Below, in pieces: positions 18,255-25,869 of a DNA stretch of 64,000 bases. The stretch covers positions 26,951-90,950 of the forward strand of contig JAKQEQ010000056.1 in assembly GCA_029556545.1 (NCBI GenBank), given 5' to 3'. The notes under the pieces are model-generated. The model saw only the letters and a list, made by a program, of their open reading frames with translations. It was not told where the DNA came from and did not search any database. Source of the stretch: Candidatus Hydrogenedentota bacterium. Lineage in GTDB: Bacteria; Hydrogenedentota; Hydrogenedentia; Hydrogenedentales; JAGMZX01. The translations under genes and the position numbers were made by a program. Positions within the stretch are counted from its first letter, which is position 1. The number at the start of each line of letters is the position of its first letter.

Positions 18255-20213
18255 ATGCGAACGGAGATAACAGAAACGGCAAGGGTCTTTCTGCTTGTGG
18301 CGTTGCTTTTGACGGGACTCGTCGGCGGGCGGGCCTTCGCGGGCACGACATACGCTTTGGGGCCCGAAACGGAACTGCTCGATGCGGCATTTTATGCCGG
18401 CCAGCCCGAGGACGGATCGAATATCGCGGGCCGAATGGCATATATGGGTGGCACGTCGCATGACGGGAAGACTGTCGCGTTTATCGCGGTGAATCGCGCG
18501 ACTGGGTATATGGCGTTCTTTTTGGTGACTCTCGGCGATCCGTCCAGTTGGCGGCGGCTTACAGCAGATTATCCGCTTCAAGGGGGAGCACCGATCCGTT
18601 GGACGCAGGACGATTCCCACTTTATGGTGCACGACCTGCTCGTTTCGGCGACTACCGGCGCGTTTGTCCAGATGCGGCCGTTCGGCATCATGCCGCGCTA
18701 TTCGAGCATGACCCACCTGCCGGATAACAACTGGATGGCCGCGGGTCAAGTCTACTACGGCTGGAACATCGTTCTGTTTCCCCTGTTGCCGAATGGCCAA
18801 ACCGATACTTCGCGCGATTACGTGGTAGTCACCGATTGGCGCGCCACGGCGCCGGGTGCCGGCACCTGGCCCTCCATTTCGCCCGACGGCGACACCATCA
18901 CCTTTGTCGACTCCGCGACAAGCGACACACCGGGGGTGCCCGACACGGCCGACGTTTACGTGCTCCGCAACGTGCGCCAGATCCTGGCTGCGCCCAAGAA
19001 GCCAGGAACAAAGATCAGCTCGCTCGCACCAACCAGTCTCGATGACCCCAATGTCATCGCCATTCGAGCCTCGGAGTCGCCAAATCCCGCCACTGCTCCC
19101 GATTTCTCATGGGACGGCAGCCTCGTCTTCTACAGCGAAGATTTCAACAACCAATTCCGATTCAATGATTTCCTCTACACGCTCACTCTGTCGGATTTCG
19201 ACATTCTGATCTCGAATGCGGATGGTTCCGGGGAGGACGTACGCCTTGCCAGGCCCGGAAACCAGTTTCTGATGATTCCGACTCCAGGGGGCACACGTAT
19301 TGTGTATTCCCGCGACGTGGGCTCCGCCTTGCACCTGTTTGCCACCACGCTCGTAATCAGCAACAGCGTCAGCGGCGATCCGGTCGGCGACCCCGCCGAG
19401 AATGACATCCTTACGTTGGAGCCGCAGCAGGCGTCCGACGCCAGCAATACCTCGCTTGCCGTTCCCGCCGATACTTTGGTCAATTTCCCGCCGGGAGCGC
19501 CCCAGGAGATTGCGGTCAGCACGCCGATCGAACCCGCCGTCACCCCCGAACTGCCGCCGGACGTGGACGCGATTCCAACCTTGCGGGAATTTGGGCCTCC
19601 GGGAACGACCTTTGACAAACCCGTGGTGGTCACCATCTCTTATACGGATGCCGAGGTCGCCGGTATGAACGAGGCCGAACTTCGGGTCTTCGCGTATAAC
19701 AGCGTCTCCGGCCTGTTCGATATCGAAATCACCACCATCGTCGCCCGCGACCTGGTCAACAACACGATCTCGTATACGCTGGACCATTTCTCCCTGTACG
19801 GCATCGGGGGGGACTTCTATATGGACCTGGATATGGACGGCATTCCGGACAATGAGGATCCGGACGACGACAATGACGGTATTATCGATACGGAAGACTC
19901 GCGGCCCTTTGACACCGACAATGACGGGCTGGATAACCCCGTGGATCCGGATGACGACAATGATGGAATCTCGGACTGGGGGGAGAGCGACGTGTACCAT
20001 ACCGATCCCTTGCGTCCGGATACCGATGGGGACGGGGTCGATGACGGCGTCGAGGTGCGAGAGGGCTATGACCCGCTGGATTCGGAAGACACCCCGGTAC
20101 TGCCGGCGGCCGGCATCCTTGGCCTTTTCATGATCACCCTGGGCTGTGGGCTTGCCGGTCTGTTGAAAATGCGCGGACGCAGTGGTTCAAGATCCGGGTC
20201 CGAACGGCGATAG
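18255..20213 (+). CDS. Anchored TolB-like propeller protein with calcium repeats
   Basis: This 652-residue protein starts at ATG 18255 with AAGGAAG close upstream; residues 1-28 are a signal peptide. The body has TolB/PD40-like segments (MGGTSHDGKTVAFIAVN, TWPSISPDGDTITFVDS, DFSWDGSLVFYSED). A short beta-rich section and Asp-rich calcium repeats (DDDNDGIID, DDDNDGISDWGESD) follow, ending in LPAAGILGLFMITLGCGLAG and an Arg/Ser tail. The PAAG-helix-basic end matches that of the 11540-15976 product, so both probably use one sorting system. Its function beyond surface display is not readable. Confidence 0.8.
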   Translation: MRTEITETARVFLLVALLLTGLVGGRAFAGTTYALGPETELLDAAFYAGQPEDGSNIAGRMAYMGGTSHDGKTVAFIAVNRATGYMAFFLVTLGDPSSWRRLTADYPLQGGAPIRWTQDDSHFMVHDLLVSATTGAFVQMRPFGIMPRYSSMTHLPDNNWMAAGQVYYGWNIVLFPLLPNGQTDTSRDYVVVTDWRATAPGAGTWPSISPDGDTITFVDSATSDTPGVPDTADVYVLRNVRQILAAPKKPGTKISSLAPTSLDDPNVIAIRASESPNPATAPDFSWDGSLVFYSEDFNNQFRFNDFLYTLTLSDFDILISNADGSGEDVRLARPGNQFLMIPTPGGTRIVYSRDVGSALHLFATTLVISNSVSGDPVGDPAENDILTLEPQQASDASNTSLAVPADTLVNFPPGAPQEIAVSTPIEPAVTPELPPDVDAIPTLREFGPPGTTFDKPVVVTISYTDAEVAGMNEAELRVFAYNSVSGLFDIEITTIVARDLVNNTISYTLDHFSLYGIGGDFYMDLDMDGIPDNEDPDDDNDGIIDTEDSRPFDTDNDGLDNPVDPDDDNDGISDWGESDVYHTDPLRPDTDGDGVDDGVEVREGYDPLDSEDTPVLPAAGILGLFMITLGCGLAGLLKMRGRSGSRSGSERR

Positions 20214-20243
20214 GCGGTTCGAGGACGCCGGCAAACAATACAT

Positions 20244-20262
20244 CCGGCCTGTCGCAGGCCGG
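20244..20262. terminator. GC-rich hairpin after the surface gene run
   Basis: CCGGCCTG-TCG-CAGGCCGG, a perfect 8-bp stem with a 3-base loop, 31 bp after the stop at 20213. It lacks a T run, so termination would be weak or rho-assisted. Confidence 0.4.
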
Positions 20263-20275
20263 GCGGAACACGTGC

Positions 20276-20281
20276 TATGAT
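20276..20281 (+). promoter_or_regulatory. Extended -10 box for the kinase gene
   Basis: TGC-TATGAT fits an extended -10 element (TGN before the hexamer). It is followed at 20294-20316 by TTTGCGT-N9-ACGCAAA, a perfect inverted repeat in the presumed 5' leader that could be an operator or RNA hairpin. The kinase may therefore have its own promoter inside the run. Confidence 0.4.
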
Positions 20282-20322
20282 GCGGGCGCGAGATTTGCGT
20301 TAGTCCGAGACGCAAACGTAGA

Positions 20323-22473
20323 GTGGTACGCGTGCCGCTTCAGCCGAATATGCAACTGGGCAAGTATCGCCTCCTGCGCCAGCTTGGCCGCGGAGGGATG
20401 GGGGTTGTGTACCTCGCGCAGGACGAGACGCTGGGCCGGCAAGTGGCGCTGAAACTCCTGGATCGGCCTTTGGCCGGGGGAAGAGATTTCGTCGGCCGTT
20501 TTCGCGAAGAAGCGCGGTTAATCGCGCACCTTAATCATCCCAACATTGTGCAAATTCATGCGCTGGAGCAATTCGGCGAAGACACCGCCATTGTCATGAG
20601 CTATATCGAAGGGGGATCGCTCGCGGACATAATGGCCGCCGGCAAGATCGGAGCGGCGCGGGCAGTAGCATGGATTCACGACATATCGTTGGCGCTGGCC
20701 GCGTGCCATGTGGAAGGAATAGTCCATCGAGATGTGAAACCGGGCAACATTCTGCTGGCGAAAGACGGCCGGGCGTTGCTGTCGGACTTCGGCCTTGCAA
20801 AACTGCTGTCGGATCTCTATTCCGAGTCTTTTCGAGGAAGCCGATCAAGCGGATTCTTCGTAGGCACGCCGCAGTATTCTCCTCCCGAGGCGTGGGAAGG
20901 ATGTGCCCTTAGCCCGGCTTGCGACGTGTATTCGCTCGGCATGGTTTTGTATGAAATGTTGACGGGGCGGTTGCCCTATGACGCCGAGTCGCCGCTGGCG
21001 TTGATGAAGCAGATGATCGAGCGCCCCATTCCCCCGCTGCTCGACGTGGCGCCGGGAATCTCGCCCGAGTTGAGCCGGCTTGTTGCGGCCATGTCGGAGA
21101 GGAATCCTGCGGAGCGCAGCCAGGACGCAGGCGAGGTGCTGGAGCAGTTGCGTCTACTTCCCGAATTCGGCACGGCGACGGGGTCCTATGCGCCGCCGAA
21201 CCCGTCCAGGCGATTGGCCAGACTCCCATTCCGCAGCGCGAAGACGCGGCGCAGACAATGGGGGCCCGCCTTGGTGATCGTGCTGTTATGTGCGCTCCTG
21301 GCGGGACTTGTCGTCCTTAACTTACGTAAGCGACCGGTTGCGGAGTCGGAATCTCGGGCTGTATCAACGGCGGCCGAGCCCTTTCTGCAAGGGCAACCCA
21401 AGATTTGCGATACTATTGATCTTCATGCCCGGCAGGTCTGGCAGGGGCACTGGCTGATGGTGCCGGTTGCCGCCCAGGATCTTCAGGGAACCCAATCCCC
21501 GTCCTGGGATGTCTTAGCTTCGCAGGGGACACATATTTGGCAACTCCGAGCCGATTTTCTGGACGCACAGAATGTGACTTTCACTGGATACTGGGGCGAA
21601 TACTCCGATCCTTCCGCGCGCACTTTCCGCCATGGCACCGTATCAGGCAGCGGCCGATACGTATCAGCCGATCAGGAGATGGCTGTGTCGCTCCTCTTCC
21701 GCAGTGAGTTGGACGGTTCCCAGCAGGAGCGTTCCTTCTTGGTGAAGCCCGCCAACCGCGTTGAACCCGAGGCCGCTCTAATTGGACGTCTCGAGCGGAA
21801 TGCGTATTTTCAGCCGCTCTTCTACAACGAGCTTATCCCACGCCGACTGGCCTGGGCTCAAGTGGTGGAATCGACGTTCCTGCGCAGGGCCTCTGCTTTC
21901 GCACGCATACCGCGACTCCCCGATACGGCCACTCAACCTGTGATTGACGGCGCGATCACCCGTGATGATTGGCCCGCGATGCCGGTGGACCGGTTCGACG
22001 AGGCGGGTATTGTGACGGCCCCTGCCGGCGGGACGGGAAACACGCTGCGGTTCTGCTGCAACAAGGAGTTTCTTTATGTGGGTATTGAAATCCGGCAGCC
22101 GTTGCAGGAGCCTGTGGTCACCCTGGCCATACTGAGCCGATTCAATATCCCGATCTCTGCGTCGCCAAGTTGGTCAGCCATCATTGAAAATGGGCGCATA
22201 CAAGCACAGCAGGCGATGGCGGCGGGAACGCTCGCGCAATGGACCTGCGAGTGGGAAGAAGCTCATACGAAGCATGAGGACGGGTGGCAGTTCGAGATCA
22301 GGGTGCCCTTTGAAAACATCAACCTGAAGACAGCGCCAGGCCCTGAAACACGATGGCGATGCAATGTAAGTGTCAGGGAGCGAAGCTCACAGTCGGAGGA
22401 ACCGCCGTGCTATTGGGGCACCCGGGACCATGCCAACACCGCCCAAGGTGTAATCCTATGTTTTGGCGGGTAG
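20323..22473 (+). CDS. Transmembrane Ser/Thr protein kinase with outer CBM9-like domain
   Basis: The 716-residue protein is a Hanks-type kinase at residues 14-280: glycine loop LGRGGMGVVY, VALK (Lys44), HRDVKPGN (Asp137, Asn142), DFG (155-157), and a GTPQYSPPE activation segment. One helix near 310-332 crosses the membrane. The C-terminal 200 residues resemble a CBM9/DOMON-type sugar-binding sandwich (PVIDGAITRDDWPAMPVDRF, then FLYVGIEIRQ). Architecture suggests it senses an extracytoplasmic carbohydrate and phosphorylates inside the cell; the FHA-containing sigma-54 activator encoded upstream is an attractive partner, but this is inference. It starts at GTG 20323, with GTG 20332 possible. 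Its end overlaps the next gene by 16 bp. Confidence 0.88.
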   Translation: MVRVPLQPNMQLGKYRLLRQLGRGGMGVVYLAQDETLGRQVALKLLDRPLAGGRDFVGRFREEARLIAHLNHPNIVQIHALEQFGEDTAIVMSYIEGGSLADIMAAGKIGAARAVAWIHDISLALAACHVEGIVHRDVKPGNILLAKDGRALLSDFGLAKLLSDLYSESFRGSRSSGFFVGTPQYSPPEAWEGCALSPACDVYSLGMVLYEMLTGRLPYDAESPLALMKQMIERPIPPLLDVAPGISPELSRLVAAMSERNPAERSQDAGEVLEQLRLLPEFGTATGSYAPPNPSRRLARLPFRSAKTRRRQWGPALVIVLLCALLAGLVVLNLRKRPVAESESRAVSTAAEPFLQGQPKICDTIDLHARQVWQGHWLMVPVAAQDLQGTQSPSWDVLASQGTHIWQLRADFLDAQNVTFTGYWGEYSDPSARTFRHGTVSGSGRYVSADQEMAVSLLFRSELDGSQQERSFLVKPANRVEPEAALIGRLERNAYFQPLFYNELIPRRLAWAQVVESTFLRRASAFARIPRLPDTATQPVIDGAITRDDWPAMPVDRFDEAGIVTAPAGGTGNTLRFCCNKEFLYVGIEIRQPLQEPVVTLAILSRFNIPISASPSWSAIIENGRIQAQQAMAAGTLAQWTCEWEEAHTKHEDGWQFEIRVPFENINLKTAPGPETRWRCNVSVRERSSQSEEPPCYWGTRDHANTAQGVILCFGG

Positions 22474-25205
22474 CGTCAAGCACGGGCCGTATTGGTGTAC
22501 AAGATAGCGGAATGGGTCGGCTACGCGTGCAAGTGTGCATTTGCCTGTTAGTTGCGGGGGTAGCCGTGACGGTGTCGTCTCAGGAAATGCCTGCGCGGGA
22601 TGTGTCCGCACCCTCTTCTGAGCCAAGAGAGCTCAAAGTGGTCGGAGATGTCCTCTTTTTCAGCGCCAACGACGGGATTCATGGCCGGGAATTATGGCGG
22701 TGGCGGCGAGATCCCCAGATGGGTGTGACGGGGCGCGTCGAACTTGTGGACGACCTATACGTGGGTACGCAAGGATCAGAGCCACGATTCTTGTTCGTGT
22801 ATGGGAACTGGCTGTATTTCGTCGCCGCCATTTCCGAGGGTAAAGACGTTCTATGGATATGCGGGTCTCATGAGGGGACGCCGCGCCCCGTAAAGACGGC
22901 GGCCGGCGGTTACGCGACCATGCATGTCCTTTGCGGCGCGGGTTCGAGGTGGGTCTACTTCTTTGGTCCCGACGACAGCGGAGATGCGTCCATCTTCCGG
23001 ACGGAACTGGGGTCATCAATAGCCGAACGTATCGGCTTGGACGACATCCGTCCAGAGCCGCATCAATTAGCGGCCACAACCATAGATAATATTCTCTATT
23101 TTTATAGCCACACTGGATATATCTGCTGTCTGGACGGTTCCGGTCGCGTCACTCGAATCGCGGCACTGGAGTCCAAGTTCATACCCGGCCTGCCGGGGCT
23201 TCCGGGGGGCATGTTCTTGTGGGGAGTTACCTCCGACCACGGGTGGGAGCCTTATATCACGGGCGGGACCACGGAGACGACCCGTTTGCTTCGGGATATC
23301 AAGCCAGGGCCGGCAACGTCTGTGCAGCACTTGGGTGCGACGGTTTTTGAACACGCCGCCTATTTTGCCGCCGACGACGGCGCACATGGAATCGAACTTT
23401 GGAAGACTGACGGAACCTCCGATGGCACCGTGATGATCAAGGATGTTTGTTCCGGAAGTTCGTCGAGTGATCCGCGATACTTCACGGCTGCGGGAGGGTG
23501 CCTCTTTTTTGTTGCCGATGACGGGCGGCACGGACCAGAACTGTGGACGACTGGTGGATCGCATGAAAACACTCATCTTGTACAAGACTCGATTGCAGGC
23601 CCCCAAGGTTCCGGGCCATGGTCGCTTACGGAGTTCAAAGAACGCGTATGGTTTTGCGCAAAGTCGCCGCTCAGTGGCGAAGAAATACTTTGTTCCGATG
23701 GTACGGAGGAGGGGACAAGGGTTGCTTTAGACCTTGTACCGGGACCGGGTGATTCCAGCCCGCATAATCTCACTCCATTTGTAGATGTGATGCTATTTAC
23801 TTGCGATGACGGGATTCATGGGGAAGAGTTGTGGGTCAGCGACGGCACCATGGAACAGACACGTCTGGTGCTGGATATCTGGCCGCCGTCAGCGAATCCC
23901 GGCTCAACTCCGCGTCACCTGACCGCCTTTGGCGGCAGACTTTTCTTCACGGCGAATGATGCCGAGCACGGAGAAGAATTGTGGTCAAGCGACGGCACTG
24001 AAAGCGGCACTGCACTTGTCGCCGACTTGGCGGCGGGAACAAATTCATCGTTGCCCGTGGGGCTGACACCTTCGGCGACCGGCTTGTACTTTGCCGCGGA
24101 CCACGGACTGTGGATCATCAGGGATGCGGAGTCTCCCAAGCCGGAAAGAATTGTCGGCGGCGAGACGGCCCAAGACTTCGAGCACTTGACTGTTCTTGGA
24201 AGTCGGCTTTTCTTCACGGCAAAGGAAGCTTCACACGGACGGGAACTCTGGGCGCTGGACAGTACGCGGCGGGATGCCCATGTCGTCAAGGACATATCGT
24301 CTGGACCTGACGACACCCACTTCATCAACGTTTTCACCCTCTGGGACGCCCTTTGGCTTTATGTGCAGGATTCAGAGAATCAGGCTGCATTATGGGTAAC
24401 AGATGGTACTGAATCGGGCACGGAGCGCCTCTTGAGCATCGCCATACCCTGCCAGGACTGGGATATAGACCATGTGGAGGCCATTGCGCTTCAGATCGAG
24501 AACACGACCACGCGAGAATTGACCGAAAAGGAATTGCTTGTTCCCTTAGTCTGTCCCATCCCCGGTGCACCCGAGTCGACTCGGCCGGTGTCAATCGACG
24601 GTTGGACGTATTTTGTCTGTCGCACCACCAACTATGGCGCCGAACTCTGTCGCACTGACGGAACCTTGGACGGCACGCGGCTCGTCTGCGACTTATTTCC
24701 AGGCGTCTCCAGTTCAAGCCCCAGTCATCTATGTGCCCTGGAAGACCGCATCTGTTTCATTGCCGAGCATCCACGTGAAGGACGCGTAGTCTGCGACACG
24801 GACGGAACCCCGGATGAAACGCGTCCGATGTTGGCCCGTGTGGGCGACGTGCCGGTAATTGCCGTCCGCGCGGCCGCGCTCATTTCAAGTGGCCGCTGCC
24901 TGTATGTTGTGGCCACGGATCTCCCCAACGACGCCAGTCAATCGTATTCGCTTTACGCGCTCAGAGCCGAGAAAGGGCACGCGGCTTCTATTAACGGTCT
25001 ATACACACCGATGGCGGCGTCGAATCAGTTTAGACAGATTACCCCGTTGGCGGATCGCGTCTACCTCACATTTGATGATGGAATTCATGGCGAGGAATTG
25101 TGGACCGCAGTGGATATCCCGGAATTGGCCGTCAATCCGGTGCCTCAGCTTGTCAAGGACATTCTGGTACCTGCCCAAGGTGGACCTCGCGAATCGGGCC
25201 CGTGA
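22458..25205 (+). CDS. ELWxxDGT repeat protein, secreted
   Basis: At least seven copies of the ELWxxDGT signature can be read (ELWKTDGTSDGT, ELWVSDGTMEQT, ELWSSDGTESGT and variants), each followed by a strand pair with FFxAxDxxHGxE. This defines the ELWxxDGT family, presumed beta propellers of exported proteins. The start at 22458 has AAGGTG 7 bases upstream and overlaps the kinase stop, implying translational coupling. ATG 22512 would give a more usual signal peptide (GRLRVQVCICLLVAGVAVTV), so the start is not settled. No C-terminal anchor is visible. Its coupling to the kinase suggests that it is a periplasmic or surface partner of the sensor domain. Confidence 0.82.
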   Translation: MFWRVASSTGRIGVQDSGMGRLRVQVCICLLVAGVAVTVSSQEMPARDVSAPSSEPRELKVVGDVLFFSANDGIHGRELWRWRRDPQMGVTGRVELVDDLYVGTQGSEPRFLFVYGNWLYFVAAISEGKDVLWICGSHEGTPRPVKTAAGGYATMHVLCGAGSRWVYFFGPDDSGDASIFRTELGSSIAERIGLDDIRPEPHQLAATTIDNILYFYSHTGYICCLDGSGRVTRIAALESKFIPGLPGLPGGMFLWGVTSDHGWEPYITGGTTETTRLLRDIKPGPATSVQHLGATVFEHAAYFAADDGAHGIELWKTDGTSDGTVMIKDVCSGSSSSDPRYFTAAGGCLFFVADDGRHGPELWTTGGSHENTHLVQDSIAGPQGSGPWSLTEFKERVWFCAKSPLSGEEILCSDGTEEGTRVALDLVPGPGDSSPHNLTPFVDVMLFTCDDGIHGEELWVSDGTMEQTRLVLDIWPPSANPGSTPRHLTAFGGRLFFTANDAEHGEELWSSDGTESGTALVADLAAGTNSSLPVGLTPSATGLYFAADHGLWIIRDAESPKPERIVGGETAQDFEHLTVLGSRLFFTAKEASHGRELWALDSTRRDAHVVKDISSGPDDTHFINVFTLWDALWLYVQDSENQAALWVTDGTESGTERLLSIAIPCQDWDIDHVEAIALQIENTTTRELTEKELLVPLVCPIPGAPESTRPVSIDGWTYFVCRTTNYGAELCRTDGTLDGTRLVCDLFPGVSSSSPSHLCALEDRICFIAEHPREGRVVCDTDGTPDETRPMLARVGDVPVIAVRAAALISSGRCLYVVATDLPNDASQSYSLYALRAEKGHAASINGLYTPMAASNQFRQITPLADRVYLTFDDGIHGEELWTAVDIPELAVNPVPQLVKDILVPAQGGPRESGP

Positions 25206-25232
25206 AGCGGCGCATGGGCCCTTTTCGGGCAC

Positions 25233-25264
25233 AAAAAAAGAGGACTTACGTCGCCGTAAGTCCT
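25233..25264. terminator. Strong hairpin flanked by an A run, bidirectional terminator
   Basis: AGGACTTACG-TCGC-CGTAAGTCCT, a perfect 10-bp stem with a 4-base loop (25241-25264), preceded by seven A and followed by TTT. It ends the rightward run 28 bp after the stop at 25205. The seven T on the opposite strand would also stop leftward transcription from the IS relic. Confidence 0.75.
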
Positions 25265-25274
25265 TTGATACCAA

Positions 25275-25389
25275 TTGGTATGCGGATTCCGGCGAAAGCG
25301 ATCAGCCAATCCGGGGGAAGACGACCACGTGTTCCGCAGGAAGGTGATCAGTCAATCCGGAGGAAGGCGATCACGCGTTCCGTGACATC
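25275..25389. repeat. Five contiguous 23-bp repeats, IS21-type end
   Basis: Units start at 25275, 25298, 25321, 25344 and 25367, for example GCGATCAGCCAATCCGGGGG then AAG. Each has a GATCA or GACCA box followed by AATCCGG or GTTCCG, and the two forms alternate. Back-to-back direct repeats at a terminus are characteristic of IS21-family ends, where they bind transposase. An istB fragment lies 48 bp away. The end is unrelated in sequence to those at 413 and 7653, so this is a second, distinct element. Confidence 0.65.
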
Positions 25390-25436
25390 GCATTCGTTGG
25401 TTTGAGCCGGAGCGAAGCGACGCGGGTGTTTCAACT

Positions 25437-25658
25437 TTAGTCGGCTTTTGTGTTTGAGTTCAAGCTGTTCTTTTTCTTTCGCATGGATTCTCCCTTGAGT
25501 TCGAACTTGTGGGCGTTATGCAAGAGTCTGTCCAGAATGGCGTCGGCCAGGGTGGGGTCGCCGATGCGTTCGTGCCAGCGGTTGAGTGGCGGTTGTGCGG
25601 CGATGAGGGTGGAGCGCCGCCCGTAGCGGTCCTCGGTGATTTCGAGGAGGAATAGCAT
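25437..25658 (-). pseudogene. istB: IstB C-terminal fragment
   Basis: The 73 codons encode [17 protein letters not shown], then [20 protein letters not shown], the C-terminal third of an IstB helper ATPase; Walker A and B motifs are missing. The open frame begins within a methyltransferase-like remnant in another frame. It is adjacent to the 23-bp repeat end, as istB is in intact elements. Confidence 0.75.
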
Positions 25659-25659
25659 G

Positions 25660-25768
25660 CCGAGAAATCCGGCGTCAGGGCCATCAGCACGCCGTCGAAC
25701 GACTGCGGCGCAAAGGGAAGCGCTTCGGCACTGGCTTCGTGCGTCACAATGCCACGCGCCGCCGCCAT
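25660..25768 (-). pseudogene. SAM-methyltransferase fragment
   Basis: The leftward frame reads [18 protein letters not shown], then SFDGVLM, which matches the region around motifs II and III of class I methyltransferases (acidic residue, then LPF...SFDxV). Only about 35 codons survive before the frame is broken by the istB fragment. It is probably the host gene interrupted by the element. Confidence 0.45.
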
Positions 25769-25869
25769 GTATAGTGAAAGCAGACCACTGACACGTTCGG
25801 AGGCACGACGCCCGTCAATGGCGTCCTTTTCCCCCTGGCGCGATATGGGATTTGCCGTTATTGCTCCGC

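Noticed and set aside
25275-25389. Repeat array considered as CRISPR
   Set aside because: Units are contiguous 23-mers with alternating sequence and no spacers, and lie next to istB; they are IS ends.
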